NCBI GenBank assembly: GCA_003254905.1
Contig: QANU01005318.1
Location: forward strand, 295,703-359,702
Reading direction: 5' to 3'
Length of the DNA stretch: 64,000 bases
Source: Nissolia schottii
Taxonomy: Eukaryota; Streptophyta; Magnoliopsida; Fabales; Fabaceae
Part shown: piece after piece, positions 1-12,699 of the stretch
Layout of the letters: every line of letters begins with the position of its first letter
How positions within the stretch are numbered: the first letter of the stretch is position 1
The notes under the pieces: model-generated
Databases searched by the model: none
What the model saw: only the letters and a program-made list of their open reading frames with translations
What the model was told of the DNA's origin: nothing
Program-made: the position numbers and the translations under genes

Positions 1-1624
1 AAAAAAAAAAGGAAAGAAATATTCTACCCCATTTATAACTTGGATCTCGTCTTTATTTGATTCTTTTGTCCTTTTCTATGTTCTCATATGCAATGATAAG
101 TTTTCATTTTAGGATGAAATGGATTCTTTTATATCAAATCTTATGCGACTTTTGTTCCGATTTCATGTCACGCATGGTCGACGGCTGGAAATGACAAGAA
201 TAATTGACGTGACATAAAAAAAAATTAGTTTGTTAAATTACATTTAAAATAATTTTTTAAAGTCTAAACATAATGACAACTTGAAGTGTAGCTGCGCAGC
301 AGCAGCATAGAGTAACAATATATAAATATAATGGGTTGATTATTTGCGATTATTTAATAATTTGGCAAAGATTATTATTTTTAAAATTAATATAATTTGT
401 GTATATGTATTTTGAGTTTTAATTATAAAATGTATATTTTTTCTTTTACAAGAGACAAAGTATATTTTATACATAAATTTAAGGAATAAAACTCTATTTT
501 GATCATCTAAAAGTATAATGGGCTACTAAATTAATCTTTTTTAAAAAATGTCCTATATTACTCACTCAATGATTAAAAATGTATTCACATTAATTTTTTT
601 TCAAATAACTAATATGATGATTATTATATTTTTGAAAATTTTAACAAAATGATTAATGTGTGATATTTTTAATCATTGAAAAACTAATTTTGTAATAATT
701 AAATAAACTAAAAGATTAATATTGTGACCACTATATCTTTGAAAGACTAAAATATATTTTTGTTGTAATGTTGACTGTTGACTGTTGACATGTGTCTAGT
801 TCATAAAGTGGTCCTATCCAAGTTTTATATATTAATAATAGATAATAGATATCTTTAGTAATTAGGCGATTAACTATACTAATTATTAATAAAAATGTAC
901 TTACTATTTTATTTAAATATGCGACTAAAAGAGGATTTTACCCATTTTATTTAAATTTTGTTATTAATTATGTAATAATTAAATTATACTTATTAAAATA
1001 CAAAGAATATAAATAATAATTGTGTTGAAAAAAAATAATGTATGAAGAATATTCTATATACCGTTTTCCTTTTAAAATTTTTTGTTGTAATGTTGATATG
1101 TGTCTAACAATAAAGTAAAATTATTCAACTTTTATATATTAATAGATCCTTTATATAGAATTCTTTAAATTTAGTTCTTTTAAGATGAGAATGCCACTTT
1201 TAAAATAAAAAGAAAAATGAGGGGTATAAAAAACTTAAATATAAGAACCTCCTCTTAATCAGAGAACCAATGAAGTGCCGAGAAGTTTTAACATGGTGGT
1301 TTTTAATATGTCCTAGGGGTAAATACCACTTCTACTAATTTATTATTTTATTTTTATTTTTAATGATTTTTAGAACTTAATTAATTAAAATTTGTCATCA
1401 TTGTATGATCTAACATGACATATTAATGTGTTATATGATTTAATGTGATAAATTAATATTTTTGAATTCGATATTTCACTAATAAACCTCATCATTTTAT
1501 GTTATAATATATGGTCTTAATAAATTTTTTATTAGTTAAATCATTAAAAGAGTCAACTTATAAGAGGTTTAGACATTTACAGACCAATTGAACTTAATTA
1601 TGATATACATTTCTACAAATATCA
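1..1624. other. AT-rich intergenic sequence, no gene seen
   Basis: No open reading frame of plausible length and no recognisable protein similarity on either strand. Composition is strongly AT-rich with many short A and T runs, typical of plant intergenic DNA. I see no clear repeat ends here. Confidence 0.6.
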
Positions 1625-1627
1625 TTA

Positions 1628-2313
1628 GGGTCGTTTGGACGTCAAAATTAGAATTGTAATGTAGAATTCTAAATTCAATTGGTATAAAATCTTAAAATTT
1701 TTGTTTGGGTACGCTATAGAAATTGATCTTGAATAGTAATTCTAAAATTAATTTAATTTTTTTAATTTGAATTTATGAATCAAAATATTAAATTGATGAA
1801 AGTATTACTAAAATAATTTTTGTACTATAATAATATTTTTATTATTTTTTAAAAATAATTATTCTTTTATATAATGATTATTTTTGTATTATAATATTTT
1901 TATTATTATTATTTTTAAAATGATTCATTTATAAAATAATTATTTCTGACCTAATTATTTTTTTAAAAAAATTTATTCATTTGTAAAAATTAAAATATAT
2001 ATTATAATATTTTATAAATATATTATATTTCAATAAATATAATTTACAAATAAATAAATGAAAAAGAGAAAGAATCATATAAAATTTAATGAGGAGAGAG
2101 AGAGATTTAATGAGTTTGGAGTTGATAATTTTTAGGATATGGACTAAGAATTGAGAGGAGCTCATATTAGTTGTTATTCAATTCTATGGAATTGGTTTGT
2201 GAAATTATGATTCCAATTTCATATGTTACACCAAACACAAAAATTTGAATTGAGAGGTCAAACTCTAATTCCAAGCTATAATTCATACTCAATTCCGAAC
2301 GTCAAACGCACAC
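1628..2313. mobile_element. PIF/Harbinger (Tourist-like) nonautonomous element
   Basis: The left end reads GGGTCGTTTGGACGTCAAAA and the right end, on the reverse strand, reads GTGTGCGTTTGACGTTCGG, so the ends are imperfect terminal inverted repeats. They are flanked by the 3-bp duplication TTA at 1625-1627 and 2314-2316. The G-rich start, the GTTTG core and a TTA/TAA duplication are the signature of PIF/Harbinger elements. The interior is AT-rich and encodes nothing recognisable, so it must have moved with a transposase supplied elsewhere. The short duplication alone is weak evidence; the paired ends carry the call. Confidence 0.6.
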
Positions 2314-2771
2314 TTAATGACAATCAAAAATACAAAAAATAAGTCCAAATACTATTTCTTTTATAAATCTCTCATTTACATTTGTTTTTTTTTTTCCTTC
2401 TCATGATAAGGGTTGGATTATTCTATTGTAATTTTTTTTAAAAGAAATAATATTATTTGAATACACTATGTATAGACATAGTATATAATTGCAAGGGTGA
2501 ATTGAGGTGCATGTGTATCTAGATGAAAATGTGTTACACGTATTTATGTGAGAGATATGTGACATATTTGGCGTTAAAATGTTATGTAAAAATAACATAA
2601 CATTTGTCTGTTGGTATATGATATCTTTAAACTGTATAATTTCACTCCCTATCCCTTCATATTTATATTATATAAATTTCCGCCTCCAATTACAAGTTAC
2701 AAAAGAAAATTTAGTAGGAAAATGCTTGTAAATAGCAAGATCGATATGGATGAATGTACGGAAGCGTTTCT

Positions 2772-2790
2772 CATCATCATCATCATCATC
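2772..2790. repeat. (ATC)n microsatellite
   Basis: About six uninterrupted trinucleotide units in intergenic DNA. The repeat makes the short open frames across it look acidic or serine-rich; those are artefacts of the repeat. Confidence 0.8.
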
Positions 2791-3104
2791 GAATAACTCC
2801 ATAAAATATGGAATGCCAATGATACGTATGATACGTCCATTTCTAAATTCTGTCTGCAAAAGAAAAAGAATCTTTTCATTTGTATCTACTTTCAAAATCT
2901 TCCACACCCCAAATATTTTCCCCAAGATACAACACAAACGACCCAAAACAGTTGGGCAGAGCATGTGGGATCACAAGGATCTCCAGTGCTTGTCCTTTCC
3001 ATCCACGTAGGGTTCTCTTCTCAACCACTTGAAATGGCACAAAAATAAATCAAAGGATAAGCCCCTGTCACCGGAACTCAATTCTACCAATTAAAATTTC
3101 AATT

Positions 3105-3365
3105 CTGTTAATTCTGTTCCTAACAATAACATAATCAGTTTTGTTAGTTAATAGGAAAAAGTTATTTTTGTTAGTTAACCATAGGCTAACTTGTAACACA
3201 AGCATTGGCTAACAATGGCACTATAAGAGCCTAGCTCAACATAGACTGAGACAACTTTTGAGATTACAATCTCTCACTCCTTGTAATTTTTTTGTTTCCG
3301 CAAACCTGAATCTAATGAAGAGCTCTTTCATTCCCAAAGCTTGAGGCTACACCCATCAACGGCTT
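3105..3365 (+). mobile_element. Possible solo LTR remnant (Copia-like)
   Basis: The stretch starts with TGTTAATTC, has a CTATAAGAG TATA-like box about 120 bp in, then a run of short T-rich signals, and closes near CCCATCAA. This order is typical of a small Copia LTR. I could not identify a target-site duplication, a primer-binding site or an internal domain, so the boundaries and the assignment are tentative. Confidence 0.3.
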
Positions 3366-3399
3366 CCTCATACGTTTCTAGTTTCTACCATTTTATGAG

Positions 3400-5755
3400 C
3401 CCCTTTTCTTCGTCAAGGGTAGTTTTTTAAATTGTGGTTGCAGTCACACAAGCACTTGCATTTGTTGTAATCGTAGGTGTTGCAGTTGTGGTGATACACA
3501 TTGCGAATTGATGCAGCAGCATTGCGATTAGATTGTGGTTATTTTCTATGATTGCGAGTCACAGAGCAATTACAGTGTGATGCAGATGTCGTGTGGTAAC
3601 AAAATCTATTGGTGCCATGCATCACGTGACGCATTCTGTAATTTAAAACGTTAATTAGTCAAAAGGATAAACCCTTATCTCCAAGTTTCTTGAGATATAT
3701 ATATGGCAATGTAAAAAAGAATGGCCATAAAAGGGAAACGAGAAATTCCACAGCTAGCTCGCAGTCTCATGATCAATCATGCGCGGTCCCATTCTGTCCT
3801 AGTATGGGCAATGATGCTCTTTTTCATTGAATTGTCAGTTTCTTGCTTTATGTGGAGTAAGCGCAATAGGAATGAAGTCATGGTGTGTGTGTATATAATT
3901 AGACATATGAAATGATATATTTGAATAGTGAAATTTAAATCTTAAAAAAAAATATATTATGTAGAATAGATAGAAAATTAATGGCCTGTAATTAATTTAT
4001 ATATATATATATATATATATAATTTTTGTTACAAGTTGTATTATGTATACTTATTTTATATAAAATATCGTACTAATTCATGTTTTATGTTTTATTTATT
4101 GTTAAATAAAATTCTAAAAGACTACCTCATTTAAATGTTATCTGATAAATTAAAATGTGAGTTAGCACTTTGTATAAAATGAGTAAAACCAACCCCCTCC
4201 CCGTATTTTCTTTACTTCTATCCTCTCCGCGAAGAATGGGGCAAATTAGTTCTCCTTTCGTCTTCTAGTGAGATTGGCTTTTCTGACTATCCATACACCA
4301 ACCATTGGAGGTTGGACCTTATGTCTTGTCCTGCACTTTTGTACGCATTCAATCCAAAGTTTGCGGCTGTGCTTCTTCTCCTCTTTGCATTCAGTTTTGA
4401 GTCACATCTATGGGAATAAAAAATAAAATAAAATAAAAATTTAATCAATAGTCTATCACTTCGTGTGAGTTCAGTTGTTGTGAAAAGATTATTACTGTTA
4501 TTGACAATAAATACTTTGGATGCACCAAAAAATATAATACTTTTGTGCATTTAATTTAAATTTTATATATTGTGATTTAGATTTAGTAATATGCCCAAAG
4601 TCTTTTTTTTCATCTAATTAAATACCTTGGTATACACAATTCAAAATTATTCTCATACATATACATATACATATACACACACATATATAATAAATAGTGA
4701 ATTCTCAAAAATGTAAATTATTCTCATGTAATCATGTTTTTGTTGGTTATAAATAAGTCTCCCCAAGAGGTCTCGAGTGGGCCGTTGTGATCGAGGATCA
4801 CATATTGGGTCAAGTTCCGTGAAGCACCAGATGGTGTTGGATCTCATTTTAAGTCCAACCAAGGCCCATCTGGCTCTGCCTACCAATGAACTATATAGCA
4901 TAAGTGGCATATTTTTTCACGTTCTAAATGACTAAGGATTGATGATATTTAGGTCCAGAATTTGACCCATGCTTGCCTTCACTTTGTCCCTTCACTACCA
5001 TACAAAAACTAAAAAAGAAAGAAAAAGAAAACTGATAAAGAAAAAGAAAACTGACTTTATCTTTGATACTCAGATATAAAAAAGAGGGTCAAATGGAAAT
5101 AACAGGATATTTGGCAAGAAAACAGAAAAAATAAAAATTATATTTCATATGATAAATTATTTATGTTTATACTAAAAATAAAATAAAAGTTTTAATTAAT
5201 TTAATTAGATCATTTTACCTATAATTATTATTCTAAAATGAAATTATTATGCTAAATATTTTTAAATGATTATATTTATAAAATATCTATTTACATTGTA
5301 ATATTTTTAAAAACTTATATTGTATTTTATGAAATTTTTTTAAAAAAAACAACAAACACAATTAAAATAAGATTTTTAAAAAATCATATAAGATATAATT
5401 AAAATTTAAAATACATATTCTAACAAGTAAATCATGTGTTTAGATGCCAAAGATGGTTGGCGTAATTGGCAAAGAATGACTTAGTTTTCTACCAACATGC
5501 GAGTTTGATTCCTGCTACCTCGACCCTAATCCTAGTGGGATGATTGGCGTGAAACTCACCTAATGTTTTCCCTGCCAAAAATAGTGATAGCAATGGGTAG
5601 GGTTAATATAGTTTTAACTCAACCCTAACCCTACACTCAAATTATTGGATAAAAATACCTACCCTCCCTTACTCGTGTTTTATCAATAAAAATCTTAACT
5701 TTACTTACAAAAAAAATATCTAAACTCTAACCCTACCCTACTCTACCCACTACAA
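3400..5755. other. Intergenic sequence, no gene seen
   Basis: Contains a (TA)n run near 4000-4020 and a short poly-(ACATAT) tract near 4656-4680. The open frames here are short, lack recognisable domains and sit in AT-rich DNA. Around 5430-5760 the sequence is repetitive low-complexity text (CCCTAACCCTAC-like), abutting the LINE remnant. Confidence 0.5.
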
Positions 5756-5759
5756 AAAC

Positions 5760-6920
5760 TCCCACTGAGTCATAAGCCTTACGAAAATCCAGTTTAAACA
5801 AAATTACTTGACTTTTCATAGTTTTGATCCAATGCACAACTTCATAGGCTATCAAAGCCCCCATCATGAATTTCTCTACCATGATTAAAAGCATATTGCT
5901 CCTCCCCCACCAATCGTGGAATAATCGTTCTAAGACAACTCACTAGAATTTTTGAGATAACCTTATAGACAATATCAACCCTACTGATAGGCCTATAATC
6001 CTTGATGCCCACCAAACCCCCAAACTTTGGCACCAAAGATACCTAAGTATCATTATCTCTGCTAGGAATGATCCTTCCTTGAAGAAGCCCAACACCATGT
6101 TTGTAAAATCCTCACCCATAACCTCTCACATTTCACAAAAAAAATATAAATTATACCTATAAATACCAAGGACCTTTAATGGCTCACACACCCAAATTTG
6201 TCCGCTTCACTTCATTATAAGTAGACAACATCTCAAGAAACCTTGCCTCCTCTTTTGAAATTTTCCCACTAACCCATCTTGAAAATGAACAAATGACAAC
6301 TTTTGCTTCCCATGCAAAGCATTATAGAACTTCCGAACTTCTAGTTTAACCCTAGAAGGATTTTTAAATTTCCATATCCCTACTTGCAAAACTTGAATCC
6401 ACTTCTTTATTTTTCTCAATATTGCCACAACATGAAAATACTTAGAGTGGCGATCCATACCTTTGGAGTTCTAAACTCGTGAAAGCTTCCTCTAATACAA
6501 AGTTTTATGTTCATACCATTTACACAACTATTTTTCCAACGATTCTTTCCTACCCAAAGTTGCCTCATGCTGACTAGTACCCTGTAGGACCAAATTCGAC
6601 TGCACCACCTCTTTCTCAAGCCGTTCAATCTCTAAGTCAATGAACCCAAATGATTCTCTATTCCACTTCCGTAAAGGACCCTGCAACAATGTCATTGTTT
6701 TTCAATCATATACTCGTTACCTAACTTTCCCTAATTATCTGCCACCATGTTCCTGAACTCTGGATGAGCAAACAACATGTCCATCGAATGAAATGGTTGG
6801 ACATCCCACTGATCCTTCTTGGATTCTAACAATAGAGGAAGATGATCTAATCATGAACAACACACCCCTCTCAAACTCCAATCGGGAAAATGCCCAATCC
6901 TTCTCAAAATGTTTTAGTGT
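5760..6920 (-). pseudogene. LINE (L1-type) retrotransposon remnant, endonuclease linker and reverse transcriptase start
   Basis: Read on the minus strand, the segment carries successive blocks of a plant non-LTR retrotransposon ORF2. First comes the linker after the endonuclease (block near 6900-6720, containing QWDVQPF-like spacing). Next is the helical linker leading to a degenerate NSKYFH-type motif (about 6458-6400). Last is the start of the reverse transcriptase with a KDYRPIS-type motif and an EEQYAF block (about 6036-5870). In the family these residues lie in the RT fingers (K..FRPISL, and QSAFV.GR). The blocks are in different frames with stops between them, so it is a decayed, 5'- and 3'-truncated copy with no coding capacity. 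No poly-A tail is evident at the low-coordinate end. Confidence 0.7.
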
Positions 6921-6924
6921 TGAA

Positions 6925-8356
6925 TTGTATGTAAGAATAAGAAATTAACAACAGCTTATGATATGTCATCTTAGAAATTAGTTTTGTGATTTATGAATAT
7001 ATTGTATCATTTTATGGGGAATGTTTGCTTAAGGGTCCTATATGTGTAACCGCTCATTCTTCGAGTGTTGTTTTGTGTAGGAGCGCTCCTTGGAATTAAT
7101 ATGAAGCAAGAACGCAAGGAAGAATGAAGGATGAGTGCCACCACACTCTATTTCAAGCTTCATAGCTCTCAATTGCAACATGATAATGTGTGGTCATTGA
7201 ATTGAGTCTCTATTGCTCCCATGGAAAGGGATACAGGAGTGGGCATACAAGTCATTTGAAATTCAAAATCAATCAAATCCATCCCTCACACTCAATAGCC
7301 TAATAATTCCCAAATTAAACACTAACTCCCCAAATTAAACCTAACTTAACCCCAATCTCAATAATCAAATACCTAATTAACTAATTACCACCCTAAAACC
7401 ATAAATTACACATTAAAGATTCTAAAAAAAGAAACCAAACCCCATGAGTCACTTCCTTAGTCATGACCCACACAGTCTCATCCTTAACATAGCTCAAACT
7501 ACTATTGAGAATCCTCACGAGCCACTTCCTTAATTTTGAGTCACATATAGTCCCATCTTTAACATATTTCAAGCCACTACTAAGAATGATGGTAGTGACA
7601 CAATGGTTTTGCGATGGTGGTAGTGACACAAAGTAGGCTCGTGAGGTTAATGATGAGGTCCTAACTACAACAATGACGTTGTGGTTCCTCACAGATCTGA
7701 GGATTAACAATAGTTTCATGAGGGATGAATGGTGGTGGCTCTTGAAATTTAGGAAGTGACGGAGGTCCACTACAAATCTCATTGTCCCTCGCCTTGCCTC
7801 GCTAGAGATGTCATTGAGGAGGACACATTGTTTATGGGTTTTTGCCTCGACAACGTCGTGTTTTGGCAGGAAGTTGAGGTTGGTAGTGTGGTGGTCGAAG
7901 GATAGAACAGTGGTGATATGTGGGAGGTTATAAGCAATGGTCATGAGACATAGAAGGTTGTGACTGAGATAAGGGGAGACAAGAGAGAAGGGGGTGATTG
8001 ATTTCTTTAGGCTTAATTGGTCAAGCTAATAATAGGGGTGAAAAATAAAAAATAAAAATTTATTAGGGACTAAAACCAATTTTTTTTATTAGGGGCTAAA
8101 ATCAAAATTTATGATTTATTAAGGACTAAAAACTTATTTAAGAAATTTTCTGTGCCACGTGAACAAGTGAGGTGCCACATAAGCCGGGTTGACATTAACT
8201 TCCATTTGCCATGTCAGCAGTTAATAGATCAAGCTGGGCAAGGACGAAAAACAGAATAAAATCATTTTATTAGGAACTGAAACCAAAAAAAAATTTCATT
8301 AAGGGTTAAAACCAAAATTTGTGATTTAATATGGACTAAAAGCTTATTTAATCCAA
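6925..8356. other. Repeat-derived intergenic block with internal duplication
   Basis: No recognised gene. A 183-codon open frame (7393-7944, minus) has no family similarity that I can see and overlaps a tandem duplication: a 73-bp unit starting near 7446 (gtcacttccttag) is repeated, diverged, from 7519. From about 8035 to 8356 the sequence is built from repeated 'agggactaaaacc' blocks, which are the subterminal text of a widespread legume Mutator-like family. One such block set runs to TTATTTAATCC at 8356. I see no intact pair of ends. Confidence 0.5.
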
Positions 8357-8360
8357 AGGA

Positions 8361-8522
8361 AATTGATCCTCTCATTTGTAATTTTCACATGATAAGATCA
8401 TGTCAAATATTTTACCATCAATTTTTTCATTCGTTACATCATGTTTGTTTCACATTTTAAATTGATGGTAAAGATCACACATAATCTTATCATGTGAAAA
8501 GTGCACACGAGAGGATCCATTT
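8361..8522. mobile_element. Hairpin MITE (162 bp foldback)
   Basis: The left arm (aattgatcctctc... at 8361, cacatgataagat at 8387) is the reverse complement of the right arm (atcttatcatgtg near 8483, gagaggatccatt at 8510). A further inner pair, taccatcaatttt and aaattgatggta, closes the stem. Almost the whole element folds into one imperfect hairpin. It has no coding capacity. A transcript crossing it would form a long double-stranded stem and could feed small-RNA production; that is inference. Confidence 0.65.
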
Positions 8523-9156
8523 TCAAATTACAATGAGATTTATAGGGTTTAATAAAGGGAAAAAAGGAAAGATTAGGGATTATGACTTTTTTGGGACCAA
8601 TTTAAAAAATTTCAGAGATTAATTTAAATCAAAATTTTGTCATATCACCTCACACTAATAAAAATTGAACGAAAGACTAACTTAATTTACAATTTATACT
8701 TTCAAAAACAAAATATACTCATTTTAAAATTTAAAAATGAAGGTAACTCACACCTGCACGTTTAAGGAGTAAAGTGGGAATTTTCCATTCCTACCAAATG
8801 AATGAGAGGAATCCAAATAGAAAGGGTAGTTGATGGGAAATGGTTGCTACCGGAAGAGGCTGCCATAAATAATCCCGCCCAACAGCAACAGCACCCCCTT
8901 ATCCTTCGTTATTTCAAAATTTAAGTTCCAAGTGTTAGACAAACGTTATTTCTTCCTTCCGCACCGTTGTACTTGACTCTGTTCATTAAGAGTGTTACAC
9001 ACCCACCACACCATTCCACTACCACAACAGAAACAAATTAACGACGCGCTCCCATTTCCAATTCCAATTTTCAAACCCTAGAAAACAAATTAGGAATTAG
9101 CGCCCAATAAGAAACCCCACAAAAAAACCCTTCTCGGCTTTCCGATCCGATCCCTA

Positions 9157-12100
9157 ATGGCTTCCCCTGATTCTGCCGCGCCTTCTCTCCCTCTCCCCGC
9201 AGTGAGTTCTCTTCTCTTCCTTCTCGCTACTTTTTTTTTTTTTTTTCATTTTCCCAATTTCTCCGATTTTTGCTTCGGATAATTTTCATTAATTATTTAT
9301 TAATCACCTATTTTATTTACTTTATTTTTATTCTATTGTTTGCAGAAGAAGGATAACATCACTCCGATTTCGTCTAAAATTGCGGTAGGATATATTTTTT
9401 TTTTAAAGTGTCAAGGAACTTTGAATACCCACTTTCAAATTTTACTTGATGTCCTTATTTGAAGCTTGTTGGCATTGTTCTCACTTCTCAGGAACTAAAT
9501 GAATCAAGATCGGAGCTTCTGGGCAGAATTCAGAGTTTGAAACAGGTGGCATTTCTGATTTTCCCTTCACATTCCTAAATTCACTGTGGTGTCAGTAATG
9601 ATTTTACTTACTATTGTATAATCTTTTTTTTTTGGGTGTTTTTATTTATTTATTTATTTATTTTTGTTTTTGGTGTGTTCCTAGGATTTGCAAGGTTGGA
9701 GGTCAAAGTTAGACACACAAGTGAAGGTCTATCGTGATGTAAGTGATGATCAATCTCGCTCTGCAGAAAAAGAAACTGCATTTTGCTAAATGGTTTTGTG
9801 TGATGAGGATTCTTATGCTTCATATCACTAAATTCCCTGAGACTGACAGTGTTCTTTGCTCATTTGGATGAAGGGTGTTGCATGAAATAAAATGTTTGGA
9901 TTGAACCTTTTTTCTGAATTGAATTTGATGAAACTATATTACATTGTCTTGAAGATAACTAGCAGCTTCATTTTGTTTTTCATGATGTTTTAATTGTCAG
10001 CTGTTTCTTATATTATGCTTCCCATGATGTACTAAACAATTTTTTGGGTTGGAATTTCTTGCTGTTATGAGAAATTACTAGATATAGTACCTTTTGCTTC
10101 TTTGAAAGTATGGAATCCTTTATTTATGTGTTTGTAGCTGGCCTTGTAAATATGTTCGTTTGTTCCCCTCATCTGACTCGGGAATTGGCATCAGTGGGAA
10201 GTTGTGTCAATTGGCCCATTTCCGTATTCATGTCACATTTCCTGTGCTTTTGCGAGGAATAATAATTCCATTAGGTTTTTCTTATGCAAACAATATTGTA
10301 TGAGAAAGGGATCTTCTAAGAAGCCATTGGAAAAGCTTCACCTTTGTTGTTGCTATCTTCATATTGAAGAAGATTGCATTTGATTTTTCTAGTAGTTAGA
10401 AGAGTCAATGGCTCTTGGTCTTGAATACAGCTTTTTTTTTTTGTTTTTTTTTGTTTTTTTTTTTTAAAAAAAAATAGGAAGTCTTTTAAGTAGTATTAGT
10501 TGGGAGGGTGTAAGGAACTAGAAGCGGATGCATCCTTAAGTGTCACTGACCAAAATTGCATGAATTTCAATTAATCTATAGCTCTATATTCATGTAGCTC
10601 TCACCTGCCTTGCCGTCTATTTCATGCAGCGCCCTTCTCTAATTGTACTTGACTCATTTATTTTTTTAGAAGCCTGTATTTGTTTGAAGAAAAACCCTAA
10701 CCTATGCTAACTCAAGTTCTTTTCCTTTGAGTTGCTTCAAATGCATATTGCTTCTCTTTCAAATGCATATTGCTTCTCTTTCACCTTTGTTTTGTGCCCA
10801 AGATATACTTTTAATAACAATAGAGGTTTTCAAGTTGGCAGGATTGTATAATTTGTCTTAAACTTTGCAAAAGGAAGAGGGAGGTTAAAGACATAATATT
10901 GATACTTTGTAATATGTGAATGAGTAATCCGATATTGGAAAGCTACTTGTTGTAATCCTTCAAAATCAACTTGTGCCCCCTGAATTTATATTACAAAAGC
11001 ATTTGAATGGAAGCACAGTCATTGTGTCTTCCTCACCTGCCCCTACTAAAGGGATGAGTTGATCTGATCCCAAGTCCCCAGAACAATACTAGGGGAATTC
11101 ATCAGCAAACAGGATGCATTTGAAATACTGGTGCCTGGTTTTTCATGGCCAAGTTCATACTTCTACCTAGAGTAAGTTTTGTTTGTTTTTTTCCCTAATT
11201 CCATGCCAGGGTATTGGATGCAAGACAAGTGCTAGAATTTTTAAGGGCACTTGTTGAACTCTAGATTTCATTTGGGGTAGGATTTCTTTTGATATTCTTT
11301 GGTGTTCTTAGAGGTGTTTCTTTTTCTGACATTCAGAGATTGACATGCTTTGTTACATGATCCATTCTCCCAAGTTCTAGTTTTGCTCTCACGTGTTGTT
11401 TTTTTGAGTGGATGCATTATCCTCCTTGGTACTTTAATCGTCTTCCTTGATGAATATATTCCAAGATAGGAAAGATTTCGAGCCCAACATCTTGTGCTTG
11501 CTTTTATTGCATCTACTGTCCTAGAATCATAAACAGCAATTACTCTAGAAAGAAGTAAGAATTTATTGTTTCTTTGTGGATATTAGGGCTCATAATTGCC
11601 TATCTGATGACAGAGGTGAGTACATTAAATATCTCATGTTATATCCTAATGGCTGCATATCTGATGGTGCACCATTAGAAGAGGTTAGTACATCATTGTG
11701 TATCTAATGTCATATCCTCCTCAATAAGCATGTGGAGAAGTAAGACTTAGGCATTGTTTGGTGGTATAAATTGACAGGATATGGCACAAGGTATGGGAAA
11801 AAGTTGATTAACTCTTATCCTCCATTGTTTAGTGTGCTGCTGTTTAAAAAGTTGTAGCACAAATAAACATTTACTTAGGAAGTAATTGCTTACCTAAACT
11901 GAAACTCAAAGTGATGGTGATAGTAGTGGGTGGTTTTGAAACTCAAAGTGATGGTAATAGGGTGATGGCCAAAGTGGCAATGGTGTCTTGCAACTCTTAG
12001 ATGCATTTTATTTTTGTTCATGCAGGAGCTGTCAAATCTTAAGAAAACACTTAATGTTGAAGTCGAACAACTACGAGCAGTAAGTGTGCTTTTAAGATTT

Positions 12101-12484
12101 TGCCTCTAACGCTCTCTCAGTTAAATTGGATGTTTGAAATAATGAAATTTGTGTATGTATTCAAAACTAGGAATTTCAAGACCTGAGAACCACCCTTCAG
12201 CAGCAACAAGAGGATGTTACTGCAAGCTTAAGAAACTTGGGGGTAAGTCCTTGGGAGGATTTTTCATCTCACATTTTCTGGGGTTAATTTTGAAAAGTTC
12301 GTCCCAATTTATGTTATACTCCAATTAAGTGTGCTAACATCAATGAATGCTTTTGCAGCTTCAGGATGCTACAGGAGATCTCAAGCAAGCTCAGTCACAT
12401 GAGGTTAAGATTGAAGAAATTGACAAGGAAGAGCAGCAGGCAGTATTACCTGAAGAGGATACTGGCAAAGCAGCTGAAAATTAA
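9157..12484 (+). CDS. Small coiled-coil protein, 147 aa, seven exons
   Basis: Coding exons are 9157-9201, 9346-9384, 9492-9545, 9685-9738, 12026-12079, 12171-12242 and 12359-12484 (stop TAA). Every junction is GT-AG and phase 0. The spliced product starts MASPDSAAPSLPLPA and then becomes a continuous charged heptad-like helix from about residue 20 to 105 (AELNESRSELLGRIQSLKQD, VEQLRAEFQDLRTTLQQQQE). It ends in an acidic tail finishing DTGKAAEN. There is no signal peptide or membrane segment. I do not recognise the family beyond a predicted coiled coil, so a structural, tethering or scaffolding role is only a guess. Five internal exons are 39, 54, 54, 54 and 72 nt. The 2287-bp intron 4 (9739-12025) is the only long one. 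The start codon is the first ATG in a leader rich in plant 5'UTR-like C/T text, and the reading frame is kept intact across all six introns, which supports a real gene. Confidence 0.85.
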
Positions 12485-12699
12485 ATGGGCTTTAGTTTGT
12501 AGTAATTAAAACAAGCATTGTATCCTCTTAGAGATGCTGAACGATTTACCTTGTGGTTGTATTATTAGTTTTGTGTTGTATTTTGATGAGTACTGTTGGG
12601 TATTATACAGGACTCAAATCAATCAATGGTAATTTTTACTGTTACCTTTAGTCTGTGTCAATCTATATTTTGGTATGCTTTCATTTACTTAGTCATGTT

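Noticed and set aside
2668..3010. Two overlapping frames with poly-Asp or poly-Ser runs
   Set aside because: The homopolymeric residues come from an (ATC)n microsatellite; nothing else supports a gene.
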